A DNA stretch of 64,000 nucleotides from Rhodococcus sp. UNC23MFCrub1.1 (GCF_000686025.1 NZ_JMLQ01000001.1:620001-684000); one strand, 5' to 3'. Shown: positions 1 to 9,166, numbered from the stretch's first letter. Notes: generated by a model from the sequence alone, not told the origin. Numbers and translations are program-made.

Positions 1-1
1 T

Positions 2-136
2 CTCTGCCGCCACGATCACGCCTACACGCTGTCGGTGGTGGTCACCGATCCTGCGGCGGCGCACTCGGTGGAGCAGGTTCGCGACGCGATCGCGACGGCA
101 CTCGGGCATCACCACCTCACACCCGACTTCTGGTGA
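2..136 (+). CDS. 3' end of an unidentified protein (partial)
   Basis: Only the last 44 codons lie in the window; the frame runs open from the left edge to a TGA at 134-136. The C-terminus reads as a small alternating beta/alpha unit: a hydrophobic strand (TLSVVVTD), then a helix (VEQVRDAIATALG) and a His-rich end (HHHLTPDFW). This strand-helix pattern resembles the C-terminal cytoplasmic domain of cation diffusion facilitator transporters, but too little is present to assign it. The stop lies 41 bp before the start of the next gene. Confidence 0.5.
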   Translation, partial: LCRHDHAYTLSVVVTDPAAAHSVEQVRDAIATALGHHHLTPDFW

Positions 137-177
137 GTACGGTGAACATCACCGACTTCAGAGAGGTGAGTGCGTTC

Positions 178-423
178 ATGAGTGAGACCGACATCTACGC
201 GAAGATCAAGGACCTGGTCGACACCGAGCACGAGTTGCGTTCGCGCACCGAAGCAGGCGAGCTCGATCCGAGCGAGGAGCGGGCGCAGCTCGACCAGCTC
301 GAGAAAGCACTCGACCAGTGCTGGGACCTGCTGCGTCAGCGGCGCGCCAAGAAGGACGCCGGACTCTCCCCCGACGACGCCGAGGCGCAGTCCGTCTCAC
401 AGGTCGAGAACTACCTGCAGTAG
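178..423 (+). CDS. DUF2630 family protein
   Basis: A protein of 81 residues that is almost all helix and highly charged. The family pattern is visible: an N-terminal IKDLVDTEHELR segment, a central charged helix, then the hallmark LDQCWDLLRQRRAKK followed by a VENYLQ end. DUF2630 is a small actinobacterial family with no established function. An upstream in-frame GTG at 133 would overlap the previous stop, but the ATG at 178 has a purine-rich site (GAGAGG, 162-167) ahead of it and gives the length usual for the family, so it is preferred. No membrane segment or signal peptide is seen. It is probably cytoplasmic. Confidence 0.85.
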   Translation: MSETDIYAKIKDLVDTEHELRSRTEAGELDPSEERAQLDQLEKALDQCWDLLRQRRAKKDAGLSPDDAEAQSVSQVENYLQ

Positions 424-1176
424 CTAGACGAGCCCGTCCGTGAGTCGACGAGGGAGCACGCGCAACACGACGTCGATCGCCTTCCAGGTGAGGCCCGGCA
501 GCGCGGAGCGCGTGACCTCCTTCTCGATGGCCGCGACCATCGCGGAGACGCCGTTGTCGAGTGAGGACATCAGTCGACCGGCGTCTCCGGCGCGGGAGGA
601 CATGTCGGTGGCGACATATCCGGGCAGAACCGTGGTGACCGCGATGGGTGTGCGGCGGAGTTCGGCGACCAGCGCCTCGCCGAGTGCCGAGACTCCCGCC
701 TTCGATGCGGAGTACACAGCCTTGGATCCGGGTAGTCCGCGATCGGCACTCACCGACGACACGAGGACGAGGTGACCGGCATTCTGCTCACGGAACACCG
801 CCAGCGCTGCCTCGACCTGGGACACCACTCCGACGAAGTTGGTGCGTGCGGTCTCGAGGTTGGCGTCCGCGCGGCCGGTGCCGAGCCTCGCGCCCTTCCC
901 GAGACCGGCGTTCACGATCACGCGGTCGAGCCCGCCGAGTGTCTCCCGCAGCGCGTCGATCCCCGACACCACCGACTCGTGATCCGTCACGTCCATCGCG
1001 GTGACCGCCACGGTGATGTCCGGATGCCGGGCGGTGAGCTCGGCGCGCAGAGCCTCGAGCCTGTCCACCCGCCGGGCACACAGCCCCACGTCGCGGCCCA
1101 TCGCCGCGAACCGCCGCGCCATCTCCTCGCCCAGACCCGAACTGGCCCCGGTGATCACGATCTTCTGTCTCCCCAT
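424..1176 (-). CDS. Short-chain dehydrogenase/reductase (SDR)
   Basis: A 250-residue classical SDR. The N-terminal Rossmann fold carries TGASSGLG (residues 9-16) for the NAD(P) cofactor, NAG at 89-91, a catalytic Ser near 140-142, and the YxxxK pair as YSASK (Tyr155, Lys159). An Arg pair after the second strand (ARRVDR) suggests NADP(H) preference, which is inference. The substrate cannot be told. A start 7 codons upstream is possible, but MGRQKIVITG is where the family normally begins. It converges with the DUF2630 gene with no gap and is divergent from the flavoprotein at 1224, with about 47 bp between starts. Confidence 0.88.
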   Translation of the reverse strand: MGRQKIVITGASSGLGEEMARRFAAMGRDVGLCARRVDRLEALRAELTARHPDITVAVTAMDVTDHESVVSGIDALRETLGGLDRVIVNAGLGKGARLGTGRADANLETARTNFVGVVSQVEAALAVFREQNAGHLVLVSSVSADRGLPGSKAVYSASKAGVSALGEALVAELRRTPIAVTTVLPGYVATDMSSRAGDAGRLMSSLDNGVSAMVAAIEKEVTRSALPGLTWKAIDVVLRVLPRRLTDGLV

Positions 1177-1223
1177 CGGGCACACACTAGCCACCACGAC
1201 CCACTCAGAACTCTGGAGGATCA

Positions 1224-2663
1224 GTGAGCGACAGCAGCACCGACGAGTACGACGTCATCGTGATCGGCGGAGGGCCCGTCGGCGAGAACGCGGCGCAGTA
1301 CGCGATCGCGGGCAGTGATCGCACTGCCGCCATCGTCGAGCACGAACTGGTGGGCGGTGAGTGCTCGTACTGGGCCTGCATGCCCAGCAAGGCGTTGCTC
1401 CTGCCCGCCTCCGTGCTGAACCAGGCCCGAGCGATGCCCGGGGTCCGCGAGATCGTCGGCGACGCGCGACTCGACGTCGACGCGGTGTTCGCCCGCCGCG
1501 AGAGCTTCACCCACGGGCTCGACGACTCCTCCCAGGTGTCGTGGGCCGAGGGCGCGAACATCCACGTCGTGCGCGGTCACGGCCGGGTGTCCGGCGAGCG
1601 CGAGGTGACAGTGGGCGATCGGGTCCTGCGCGCTCGGCACGCGGTGGTCCTCGCGACCGGCACCACGGCCACGGTGCCGCCGATTCCCGGACTGCGCGAA
1701 GCACTTCCGTGGACGTCCCGCGATTCGACCAACCTGCACGAGGTGCCGGAGCGGATCATCGTGATCGGCGGGGGCGTGGTCGCCTGCGAGTCGGCGACAT
1801 GGTTGCTGGCCCTCGGCGCCGAGGTCACGATGATCGTGCGCGGAACCTCGCTGCTGGCCGGATCGGAGCCGTTCGCCGGGGCGGCGGTGGCCGACGCTCT
1901 GACCGCCGCGGGTGCGCGCATCCTGTTCGAGTCGCAGGTCGCCACGGTGTCGCGGCCCGACGCGCAGGACACCGGGTACGGCCACCTCCACGGTGGGCCC
2001 GCCTCGGTGACGATCGGCGACGACACACTCGAGGTAGACGAGATCCTGGTCGCCGCCGGCCGACGGCCGGCCACCAAGGACCTGGGACTCGACGCGGTGG
2101 GCCTCCCCACCGGGGACTCGATCGCCGTCGACGACCATCTGACGGCGAAGGACGAGTGGCTCTACGCGGTGGGCGACGTCAACGGTCGCGCCCTGCTCAC
2201 CCACATGGGCAAGTACCAGGGACGCGTGTGCGGCGACGTCATCGCCGCGCGCGCCGACGGTCGATCGATCGACGGCAGCAGGTTCCGGGCGAGTGCCGAC
2301 CACGGCCAGGTGCCCCAGGTCGTCTTCACCACCCCCGAGGTGGCGTCGGTGGGCCTCACCGAGAAGAAGGCGCGGGCCGCCGGTCTGCCGGTGCGGGTGG
2401 TCGAGATGGACATCGCCGTCGCGGGAAGCTCCCTGCGCCAGGACGACTTCGCCGGACACGCGTCGATGGTGATCGACACGTCGAGCGACGTGATCGTCGG
2501 ATTCACGCTGGTCGGCCAGGGCGTCGCGGAACTCCTGCACGCGGCCACCATCGCGGTGGTCGGCCGCGTCCCGCTGGAGACCCTGTGGCACGCGGTCCCG
2601 TCCTACCCGACGATGAGCGAGGTGTGGTTGCGCCTGCTCGAGGCCGCTCGCAGCGGAAGCTAG
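1224..2663 (+). CDS. FAD-dependent pyridine nucleotide-disulfide oxidoreductase
   Basis: A 479-residue flavoprotein of the dihydrolipoamide dehydrogenase/mercuric reductase superfamily. The FAD-binding GGGPVG is at residues 15-20. The redox-active pair is in GECSYWACMPSK (Cys47, Cys52), a second Rossmann motif IVIGGGVVACES binds NAD(P)H, and the C-terminal dimerisation domain ends with HAVPSYPTMSE, which supplies the catalytic His. Both active-site cysteines are present, so disulfide reductase chemistry is likely, but no lipoamide or mercury-specific extra domain is seen. The GTG start has a good ribosome site (GGAGGA, 1215-1220). The stop overlaps the convergent MOSC gene by 4 bp. Confidence 0.88.
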   Translation: MSDSSTDEYDVIVIGGGPVGENAAQYAIAGSDRTAAIVEHELVGGECSYWACMPSKALLLPASVLNQARAMPGVREIVGDARLDVDAVFARRESFTHGLDDSSQVSWAEGANIHVVRGHGRVSGEREVTVGDRVLRARHAVVLATGTTATVPPIPGLREALPWTSRDSTNLHEVPERIIVIGGGVVACESATWLLALGAEVTMIVRGTSLLAGSEPFAGAAVADALTAAGARILFESQVATVSRPDAQDTGYGHLHGGPASVTIGDDTLEVDEILVAAGRRPATKDLGLDAVGLPTGDSIAVDDHLTAKDEWLYAVGDVNGRALLTHMGKYQGRVCGDVIAARADGRSIDGSRFRASADHGQVPQVVFTTPEVASVGLTEKKARAAGLPVRVVEMDIAVAGSSLRQDDFAGHASMVIDTSSDVIVGFTLVGQGVAELLHAATIAVVGRVPLETLWHAVPSYPTMSEVWLRLLEAARSGS

Positions 2664-3253
2664 CCGCGCGGCAGCGGCTGGGCGCGCCGTACGGACAGTG
2701 CTGCTCGCTCGGGGTCGAGTGGGACCGGGGAGATCACGACGCCGTGTCCGACTCGCAGCGTGCCCGAGCTGATCGGCGCGGTGCGCAGACCACCGCGTCC
2801 TATCAACGCCTTGCGGGTGCCGTCCACCACCATGCTGTCCATCCACGCGCACGGGTGCGCGGGACGCCCCCCACGCAGGAGCACCGGGCCGTCACCGGTG
2901 TCGATGACGAAGTCCTCGCCCCGGAGCGGGTCGAGTTCGAGACCACGCACGACGATGTTGCGGCGGGCCACGCTCACGTCCCCGTCCCACGGCTCGTCGT
3001 CCGGGTGCAGGGCGTTCGCCTCCGCGACCGCCGTCTCCCACGCCTCGACGGCCAGGAACGTGATCGCCGCCTCGGTGTGCGCCTGGACGCCGAAGAACCG
3101 GTCGCCCCGGATGCCCTTCCCGGTCACCACCTCGACGGACGACGGCAGCTGCGTGCGGACGTCGGCGGCGGGCCCGTCCTTGCTGCGACCGAAGTAGGCA
3201 TGTGACGGAGACACGAGAAGCTGCACGATCTCGATGGGACAGGTGAACGTCAT
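2660..3253 (-). CDS. MOSC domain protein
   Basis: A 197-residue single-domain MOSC protein. Family marks are GIRGDRFFG near residue 50, the RRNIVVRG strand, and a conserved Cys in PCAWMD (around residue 135), the position that binds sulfur or molybdenum cofactor in MOSC proteins such as the molybdenum cofactor sulfurase C-terminal domain. Stand-alone MOSC proteins of this length are thought to carry sulfur or take part in reductive detoxification; the role here is not resolved. No signal peptide or membrane segment. It starts 41 bp from the divergent esterase gene, so the two promoters share one short region. Confidence 0.85.
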   Translation of the reverse strand: MTFTCPIEIVQLLVSPSHAYFGRSKDGPAADVRTQLPSSVEVVTGKGIRGDRFFGVQAHTEAAITFLAVEAWETAVAEANALHPDDEPWDGDVSVARRNIVVRGLELDPLRGEDFVIDTGDGPVLLRGGRPAHPCAWMDSMVVDGTRKALIGRGGLRTAPISSGTLRVGHGVVISPVPLDPERAALSVRRAQPLPRG

Positions 3254-3281
3254 ACCCCGAGTGTGCTCACTCGGCTCTCCG

Positions 3282-3287
3282 TATAGT
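3282..3287 (+). promoter_or_regulatory. -10 element TATAGT, probable leaderless promoter of the esterase
   Basis: TATAGT stands out in a GC-rich setting and ends 7 bp before the ATG at 3295, so transcription would start at or one base before the start codon. Leaderless transcripts of this kind are common in actinobacteria. No good -35 hexamer is seen 16-18 bp upstream. Confidence 0.5.
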
Positions 3288-3294
3288 CGGCCGG

Positions 3295-4863
3295 ATGGGG
3301 CAGGGAGACTTTTCGACAGAGATCACCACGAGCGAGGGGCGGGTCCGCGGATTCGTCGCGCGCGGTATCGCGCAGTGGCGGGGCATCCCGTACGCGCAGC
3401 CGCCGGTCGGACCGCTGCGGTTGCGGGCACCGCAGCCGCCGACGGCGTGGGAGGGCGTCCGGGACGCCACCCGCTGGGGTGACGCGGCGGTCCAGGACTC
3501 GGGCCGCTCCCCCATCGGTCCCATCAAGGGACAGGGCACCAGCGAGGACTGCCTGACGCTGAACGTCAGCGCGCCGGCCACCACGCCCGCCGGCCCCCGC
3601 CCCGTTATGGTGTTCATCCACGGCGGCGCCTACACGCTGGGAACGTCGGCCACCTCCATGTACTCGGGCACGTCGCTGGTCCGCCGCGGCGACATCGTCT
3701 ACGTCTCGCTCAACTACCGGCTCGGCGCCCTCGGATACCTCGACTTCCGACAGTTCTCGACGCCCGACCGGACCTTCGACAGCAATCTCGGGCTGCGGGA
3801 CCAGGTCGCCGCGCTGCAGTGGGTCCAGCGCAACATCGCCGCATTCGGCGGCGATCCGGACAACGTCACCATCTTCGGCGAATCGGCCGGCGGCAACGCC
3901 GTCACCACGTTGACGACCGTGCCCGCCACGAAGGGCCTCTTCCACAAGGCCATCTCGCAGAGCTCGGCGCCGGGCATGGTCGCCACGTCCGACCGTAGCG
4001 AGAAGTGGGGACGCGACTTCGTCGAGTTGCTCGGTGCCACTCCGGACACCGCCGCCGACACGCTCGCGGGAGCCGACGTGGCCGACCTGCTGAAGGCGGC
4101 TCACCGGCTGGGTTCGAAGAGCCTGAAGGAGACTCCGGGGCTCATTCCGTTCGGCCCCAGCGTCGACGGGGACTACGTGCCGGAGGCGCCGCTCGAGGCG
4201 TACCGATCGGGCCGCGCGCATCCCGTCCCGATGATCATCGGCAGCAACGAGCACGAGGGCACCCTGTTCCCCAAGTGGCTCGACGCCCTTCCCACGAATG
4301 CCGAGCGCATCGACCGCCTGTTCGCGAACACCGACCCGTCGGCCAGGGATCGCATTCTCGCCGAGTACCCCGGATACCCGAAGGGCCTGTCCGCCATCGA
4401 CTTCGGCGGCGACATCACCTTCTGGCGACCGTCGCTGGAGATCGCGGACGCGCACACCGAGCACGCGCCCACCTACGTGTACCGCTACGACTACTCACCG
4501 CGGTTGTTCGACCTGCTGAAGCTGTACTCGACGCACGGTTCCGAACTGTTCGCCGTGTTCGGCGTCTACCGCGCCCGCGTCGGGAAGTTCTTCGCGATCC
4601 TGGGCGACTGGGGCAGCTCGGTGGCTGTCACCGACGAGGTGCAGAAGCAGTGGCTCGCCTTCGCGAGAACCGGTGCGCCCGAAGCGGACTGGACTCAGTA
4701 CGAGGTGCCCGGGCGCGCCACTCGGATCTTCGACAGCGCGACGCGGATGGAGAACGATCCGCTCGGATCCCGTCGCGCTGCGTGGGAGGGCTTCAGCGGC
4801 TACGACACACCGACCGGATCCTCGGCCGGTTCGGAGAACGAGTCGTCGCAGGACTTCCGCTGA
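3295..4863 (+). CDS. Type-B carboxylesterase
   Basis: A 522-residue alpha/beta hydrolase of the carboxylesterase/para-nitrobenzyl esterase family. The typical N-terminal WRGIPYAQPPVGPLR segment is at 28-42, the oxyanion-hole HGGAY near 109, and the nucleophile elbow GESAGG with Ser197. The acid comes from the SNEHEG region and the His from STHGSELF near residue 410. Type-B esterases hydrolyse a broad set of carboxylic esters; the natural substrate is not predictable. There is no signal peptide, so it is probably cytoplasmic. The start codon has no ribosome site but lies just after a TATAGT -10 box, which fits a leaderless mRNA. Confidence 0.9.
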   Translation: MGQGDFSTEITTSEGRVRGFVARGIAQWRGIPYAQPPVGPLRLRAPQPPTAWEGVRDATRWGDAAVQDSGRSPIGPIKGQGTSEDCLTLNVSAPATTPAGPRPVMVFIHGGAYTLGTSATSMYSGTSLVRRGDIVYVSLNYRLGALGYLDFRQFSTPDRTFDSNLGLRDQVAALQWVQRNIAAFGGDPDNVTIFGESAGGNAVTTLTTVPATKGLFHKAISQSSAPGMVATSDRSEKWGRDFVELLGATPDTAADTLAGADVADLLKAAHRLGSKSLKETPGLIPFGPSVDGDYVPEAPLEAYRSGRAHPVPMIIGSNEHEGTLFPKWLDALPTNAERIDRLFANTDPSARDRILAEYPGYPKGLSAIDFGGDITFWRPSLEIADAHTEHAPTYVYRYDYSPRLFDLLKLYSTHGSELFAVFGVYRARVGKFFAILGDWGSSVAVTDEVQKQWLAFARTGAPEADWTQYEVPGRATRIFDSATRMENDPLGSRRAAWEGFSGYDTPTGSSAGSENESSQDFR

Positions 4864-4867
4864 TCGG

Positions 4868-5734
4868 CTACTTCACGAGACGGGACAGACGGCGGTCGGC
4901 GAGAATCCGGCCGCCGGTCTGGCACGTAGGGCAGTACTGGAACGACCGGTCGACGTAGGAGACCTCGCGAACGGTGTCACCGCAGACCGGGCAGGGCATG
5001 CCCGTCCGCGCGTGCACCCGCATACCGGACCGCTTCTCGCCCTTGAGCCGTGCCGCGTCCTGACCCTCGGACCGCGCGACGGCGTCGAGCAGGACCGAGC
5101 GCATCGTGGTCCACAGCAGGGTCACCGACTCGGGGGTGAGCGAGGCGGTGGTGGCGAACGGCGAGAGCTTCGCGGTGTGCAGGATCTCGTCGCTGTAGGC
5201 ATTGCCGATCCCGGCGAGCAGTTGCTGATCCACCAATGCGGTCTTGAGCCGAGAACTCTTGCGGGCGAGTAGTTCCGCGAACTCCGGCTCCGTCACCGCG
5301 AGGGCGTCCGGGCCCAGGCGGGCGATGCCGGGCACCTCCTGCGGATCGCGCACGACCCACACGGCGAGCCGCTTGCGCGTCCCCGCCTCGGTGAGGTCGA
5401 ACGCGGGGGTGAGCCCCTCGGGCGTGAAGAGATGGACGCGGAGTGCGAGCGGCCCCTTGCCCGGCTTGGGCGGCGCCGACGACGGATTGTCCGTCCACCG
5501 CAGCCAGCCACCGCGGGACAGATGCGTGACGAGCCAGAGCCCGCCGGCCTCGATGCCGAGGTGCTTGCCCCACCGGGCCGCGCCCGTGACGTCCTTGCCC
5601 TGCAGATCGGTGACCGGCGGGTCGAAGGTCTTGAGAACGCTCAACGCGGCCACGTCGATCCGCCCGATCACCGCTCCCAGCGCATGCTCACGGAGGAAGC
5701 CCGCGAGAGCCTCGACCTCGGGTAATTCCGGCAC
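4868..5734 (-). CDS. Fpg/Nei family DNA glycosylase
   Basis: A 288-residue base-excision repair enzyme that removes oxidised bases and cuts the abasic site by beta/delta elimination. After Met removal the N-terminus is PELPEVE, giving the catalytic Pro1 and Glu2. The helix-two-turn-helix domain is in the middle (LLAGIGNAYSDEIL), and the C-terminal zinc finger has four cysteines (CPVC, then CPTC). The divergence from the housekeeping MutM (for example the long Pro/Lys insert near residue 90) suggests one of the extra Fpg/Nei paralogues usual in this order. It converges on the esterase with a 4-bp gap. Confidence 0.9.
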   Translation of the reverse strand: MPELPEVEALAGFLREHALGAVIGRIDVAALSVLKTFDPPVTDLQGKDVTGAARWGKHLGIEAGGLWLVTHLSRGGWLRWTDNPSSAPPKPGKGPLALRVHLFTPEGLTPAFDLTEAGTRKRLAVWVVRDPQEVPGIARLGPDALAVTEPEFAELLARKSSRLKTALVDQQLLAGIGNAYSDEILHTAKLSPFATTASLTPESVTLLWTTMRSVLLDAVARSEGQDAARLKGEKRSGMRVHARTGMPCPVCGDTVREVSYVDRSFQYCPTCQTGGRILADRRLSRLVK

Positions 5735-5754
5735 ACCTCGACCCTAATCGGAAG

Positions 5755-6501
5755 TCACGGTCGATGGACGAGATAGGTGTCCATCACCCAGCCGGCCTCG
5801 GCCCGCAGAGCCGCCCGGCGCGCGACGATCTCGTCCCCGATGTCGTCGACGGGGCCCGCCAGGGTCACCTCGCCGGGCGTGCCCAGGTTCGCACCCCACC
5901 ACACGTTCCACCCGGGCAGTGACCGGAAGCTGCAGTCCGAGTCGAGCATCACCACGGCCGCCGTGACGCCGTCGGGCAGGCCCTCGTCACGAAGCCGGCG
6001 ACCGGTGGTGGTGAGGACCGGCTCCCCCACTCGGTTCATCACGATGCGGTGCGCGGCCGCGAGCGCCGACGGACTGGTGACACCCGGGATCACCGAGACC
6101 TCGAACGGGCTGTCGAGCACCGCGCGCACCCGCTCCACCACGCGCAACGTGCTGTCGTAGAGCGACGGGTCGCCCCACACCAGCATCGCGCCGACCGACT
6201 CGGACGGCTCCGCGTCCACGAGGTCGGCGAGCATCCGGGCGCGGAGGTCGTGCCAGGTGTCGACGGCGTCGTCGTAGTCCGACGGCGCGCGGTCGCGCGG
6301 CGGATCGGTGAACTCGACCACGCGATGGTCGGTCGGCACGTGCTCGCGCAGGATGCGGGTGCGGACGTCGACCAACTCCTGCTTCTGCGCGCCCTTGTCG
6401 ATGACGAAGAAGACGTCGACGGTGTTCATCGCCTTGATCGCCGCGACGGTCACCTGGTCGGGATCCCCCGCGCCGATACCGATCACGTGCATGGTCCTCA
6501 T
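5755..6501 (-). CDS. cobF: Precorrin-6A synthase (deacetylating) CobF
   Basis: A 248-residue SAM-dependent tetrapyrrole methylase of the aerobic cobalamin pathway. CobF methylates C-1 of precorrin-5 and releases the extruded C-20 fragment as acetate. Visible family marks are GIGAGDPDQ at the N-terminus, a second glycine-rich loop VWGDPSLYDST and VIPGVTSPSA, with a long lid insert (DKGAQKQELVDVR) typical of CobF rather than CobI/J/M. No other cob gene and no B12 riboswitch-like structure is visible nearby, so it sits apart from the rest of the pathway. It is divergent from thyA with only 23 bp between starts. Confidence 0.93.
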   Translation of the reverse strand: MRTMHVIGIGAGDPDQVTVAAIKAMNTVDVFFVIDKGAQKQELVDVRTRILREHVPTDHRVVEFTDPPRDRAPSDYDDAVDTWHDLRARMLADLVDAEPSESVGAMLVWGDPSLYDSTLRVVERVRAVLDSPFEVSVIPGVTSPSALAAAHRIVMNRVGEPVLTTTGRRLRDEGLPDGVTAAVVMLDSDCSFRSLPGWNVWWGANLGTPGEVTLAGPVDDIGDEIVARRAALRAEAGWVMDTYLVHRP

Positions 6502-6524
6502 CTGCCTGAGCCTAAGGTGTAGCC

Positions 6525-7322
6525 ATGGTCGCGACGCCCTACGAGGATCTGCTCCGCCGCGTGCTCGCGGAGGGCACGCCCAAGTCCGACCGCACCGGGA
6601 CCGGCACCACCAGCCTGTTCGGCCACCAGATGCGGTTCGATCTGTCCGAGGGATTCCCGCTGGTGACCACCAAGCGCGTGCATCTCAAGTCGATCGTGCA
6701 CGAGCTGCTGTGGTTCCTAAGAGGCGAGTCCAACGTCGCCTACCTGCGCGAGAACGGCGTCACCATCTGGGACGAGTGGGCCGACGAGAAGGGCGACCTG
6801 GGGCCGGTCTACGGAGTGCAGTGGCGCTCGTGGCCCACACCGTCGGGCGACCATATCGATCAGATCTCGCAGGTGATCGACACCATCCGCCGCGACCCCG
6901 ATTCCCGACGCATGATCGTCTCGGCCTGGAACGTGGCGGAGATCCCCGACATGGCGCTGGCTCCGTGCCACGCCTTCTTCCAGTTCTACGTCGCCGACGG
7001 AAAGCTGTCGTGCCAGCTGTACCAGCGCAGCGCCGACATGTTTCTCGGCGTGCCGTTCAACATCGCGAGCTACGCCCTGCTCACGCACATGGTCGCCGCG
7101 CAGACCGGCCTCGAGGTGGGCGACTTCGTGTGGACCGGCGGCGACTGCCACATCTACGACAATCACGTCGACCAGGTGCGCGAGCAGTTGACGCGAGACG
7201 CGTTCCCCGCCCCCACGCTCCGACTCGCTCCACGTGACTCGATCTTCGCTTACACCTTCGACGACATCGAGATCGTCGACTACCAGCACCATCCCGCGAT
7301 CAAGGCACCCGTAGCGGTATGA
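6525..7322 (+). CDS. thyA: Thymidylate synthase ThyA
   Basis: A 265-residue enzyme, the usual length for the short-form ThyA. It makes dTMP from dUMP using methylene-tetrahydrofolate as methyl donor and reductant. The catalytic Cys148 is in [13 protein letters not shown]; the phosphate-binding Arg is in [16 protein letters not shown] and the dUMP-contacting DCHIYDNH are all intact. The last codons overlap the next gene (ATGA), so thyA and folA are cotranslated. This fits their roles, since ThyA turns tetrahydrofolate into the dihydrofolate that FolA recycles. Confidence 0.97.
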   Translation: MVATPYEDLLRRVLAEGTPKSDRTGTGTTSLFGHQMRFDLSEGFPLVTTKRVHLKSIVHELLWFLRGESNVAYLRENGVTIWDEWADEKGDLGPVYGVQWRSWPTPSGDHIDQISQVIDTIRRDPDSRRMIVSAWNVAEIPDMALAPCHAFFQFYVADGKLSCQLYQRSADMFLGVPFNIASYALLTHMVAAQTGLEVGDFVWTGGDCHIYDNHVDQVREQLTRDAFPAPTLRLAPRDSIFAYTFDDIEIVDYQHHPAIKAPVAV

Positions 7323-7798
7323 CGATCGGGTTGGTGTGGGCGCAGGCGCACGGCGGCGTCATCGGCAAGGACGGCACGATTCCGTGGCGGGTGCCCGAGG
7401 ACATGGCGCACTTCCGTGAGGTCACGGGATCCAGCCGCGTCGTCATGGGACGGCGTACCTGGGACTCGTTGCCCGCACGGTTCCGCCCTCTGCCGGGCCG
7501 GACGAACATCGTGCTCAGCCGTGACGCGTCCTGGTCAGCGGAGGGTGCCGCACGTGCCGCCACGATGGACGAGGCGCTGCTCGGCGGCCACGACACGTGG
7601 ATCATCGGCGGCGCGGACATCTACCGGCTCGCCCTGCCGCACGCCGATGTCGTCGAGATGACCGAGATCGATCTGGACGTCCCCGGCGGCGACACGGTCG
7701 CTCCCGAGGTACCGGCATCGTTCACCCGGACCGAGGGCGCCTGGCAGACGAGCAGCGCATCCGATGTTCGCTATCGATTCGTGCGCTACACGCGCTGA
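7319..7798 (+). CDS. folA: Dihydrofolate reductase
   Basis: A 159-residue DHFR that reduces dihydrofolate to tetrahydrofolate with NADPH. Family residues are clear: [29 protein letters not shown] at the N-terminus (the acidic active-site residue is the Asp of PEDM), [11 protein letters not shown], then SRD and IIGGADIY for NADPH binding. Its ATG overlaps the thyA stop by 4 bp. The C-terminal [10 protein letters not shown] is complete, so the enzyme is full length. It is the expected target of antifolates such as trimethoprim. Confidence 0.97.
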   Translation: MTIGLVWAQAHGGVIGKDGTIPWRVPEDMAHFREVTGSSRVVMGRRTWDSLPARFRPLPGRTNIVLSRDASWSAEGAARAATMDEALLGGHDTWIIGGADIYRLALPHADVVEMTEIDLDVPGGDTVAPEVPASFTRTEGAWQTSSASDVRYRFVRYTR

Positions 7799-7838
7799 TT
7801 CGCCGCGCCGGGGCCCGCTGAGCGGGACAATACGACGC

Positions 7839-8165
7839 ATGGACAAGAAATCGCTGACCGCGCTCGCTCGACAACAGCTGAAGCTGGCGAAGACCGCGTC
7901 CAGCGGGCGGAGTTCGCACACCGTCTACGGCGGACATCAGCGCAGCCTGCGGCAGACCGTCGTCGGCCTGGCCGCGGGCAACTCGCTGGCCGAGCACGAT
8001 CTGAACGGGGAGTCCACGGTCCTGGTCCTCAGCGGCCAGTTGCAACTGGTGAGCGGTGAGCGATCCTGGAAAGGTTCCGCGGGCGATCTCCTCGTCGTCC
8101 CCGACGCCCGCCACAGTGTGGAGGCCGTCGAGGACGTCGCGTTCCTGCTGACCGTCGCGATGTAG
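7839..8165 (+). CDS. Small cupin-domain protein
   Basis: A 108-residue single cupin. The start at MDKKSLTALAR is chosen over an in-frame ATG 25 codons upstream because that one lies inside folA. The two cupin motifs are degenerate: GNSLAEHDLNGESTVLVLSG keeps the His and one Glu, and LLVVPDARHSVEAVED keeps the second His. Similar small cupins act as sensors or as simple LPS-like binding folds; several are annotated as 'cupin domain' without function. It follows folA by 40 bp on the same strand and may be the last gene of a thyA-folA-cupin unit. Confidence 0.8.
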   Translation: MDKKSLTALARQQLKLAKTASSGRSSHTVYGGHQRSLRQTVVGLAAGNSLAEHDLNGESTVLVLSGQLQLVSGERSWKGSAGDLLVVPDARHSVEAVEDVAFLLTVAM

Positions 8166-8212
8166 GACGGGCAGGCCGGAGGCCGGTCGATCGAAGACGG
8201 TCGTCAGATCTG

Positions 8213-9166
8213 TCAGACGGCGATGGCTTCGCCGCGTTCGCGGTCGCGGGCCAGTGCTCGGTCGCGTGACTCCTCGAAGCGCACCGCCTGCTTCTCGAGG
8301 TCGGCCAGGTAGTCGGCCACCATCTCGCGCAGCTTCTCGCCCTCGGGTCCGAAGTCGGTGCGCTCGAAGATGTCCCACTTGCGCAGCACCGGCATGATGA
8401 CCTCGTCGAGGTGCTGGCGCAGGTCGTAGATGCCGTACTTCGCGATGAGGACGGCGTTGCGACGGAAGTCCGGCTGGTTGAGCCCCGGCATCTGGAAGTT
8501 CATGACGACGTCGGCGATCGCCTTCATCGTCTGGTCCGGCGCGAGCTCGATGGCCGCCGAGCACATGTTGCGGTAGAAGATCATGTGCAGGTTCTCATCG
8601 GCCGCGATGCGGGCGAGCAGTGCGTCGGCGATCGGATCGTTGCAGGCCTTGCCGGTGTTGCGGTGCGACACCCGGGTGGCCAGCTCCTGGAACGTCACGT
8701 AGGCGACGCCGTGCAGCAGGTTGGCGCCCTCCATCGGCGAGTCGATACCGACCGTCATGTGCTCCATCCGCGCCTGCTCGAGCGCGACGGGATCGACGCT
8801 CCGGGTGACGACGAGATAGTCGCGCATCGCGATGCCGTGGCGGTTCTCCTCCGCGGTCCAGCGACCGACCCAGGTTCCCCAGGCCCCGTCCATCGAGAAG
8901 TTCTCGGCGAGCCCGCGGTGGTAGGAGGGCAGATTGTCCTCGGTCAGCAGGTTGGTGACCATGGCCGCCTTGGCGACCTTCGACAGCGACGACTGCTCCG
9001 GCGACCAGTCCTGGCCGCCCAGCATTGCGAAGTTCTTGCCGTCGCTCCACGGAATGTAGTCGTGGGGGTTCCACGGCTTGGCCAGCGTCAGATGGCGTTC
9101 GAGATTGGTTTCCGCTACCGGCTGCAGTTCGCGCAGCAGCTCGATCTGTGACAGCACCTGTGGCAT
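8213..9166 (-). CDS. desA: Acyl-ACP desaturase (DesA family)
   Basis: A 317-residue di-iron fatty acyl desaturase, soluble type. Iron ligands appear as TEDNLPSYH (Glu76), TAEENRHG (Glu107, His110) and ADENLHM in the second half, matching the (D/E)ENxH pairs. The KPWNPHDYIPWSDGKNF and VTRSVDP segments closely recall mycobacterial DesA1, which introduces a double bond into the meromycolate chain on AcpM. A part in mycolic acid desaturation is therefore likely but inferred. The protein ends soon after the last helix. The upstream 320 bp is shared with a divergent PucR-type regulator. Confidence 0.93.
   Translation of the reverse strand: MPQVLSQIELLRELQPVAETNLERHLTLAKPWNPHDYIPWSDGKNFAMLGGQDWSPEQSSLSKVAKAAMVTNLLTEDNLPSYHRGLAENFSMDGAWGTWVGRWTAEENRHGIAMRDYLVVTRSVDPVALEQARMEHMTVGIDSPMEGANLLHGVAYVTFQELATRVSHRNTGKACNDPIADALLARIAADENLHMIFYRNMCSAAIELAPDQTMKAIADVVMNFQMPGLNQPDFRRNAVLIAKYGIYDLRQHLDEVIMPVLRKWDIFERTDFGPEGEKLREMVADYLADLEKQAVRFEESRDRALARDRERGEAIAV

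Noticed and set aside
1221..2852. Long open frames antisense to the disulfide oxidoreductase (over 500 codons)
   Set aside because: The composition is Arg/His/Gly-rich with no domain; in very GC-rich DNA the reverse frames of real genes stay open. The same applies to long antisense frames at 3250-4464, 18371-20158, 20251-22371, 28608-30992 and 45752-47032.
6502..6524. B12 riboswitch ahead of cobF
   Set aside because: The gap between cobF and thyA is too short to hold one and no B12-box-like sequence is seen.
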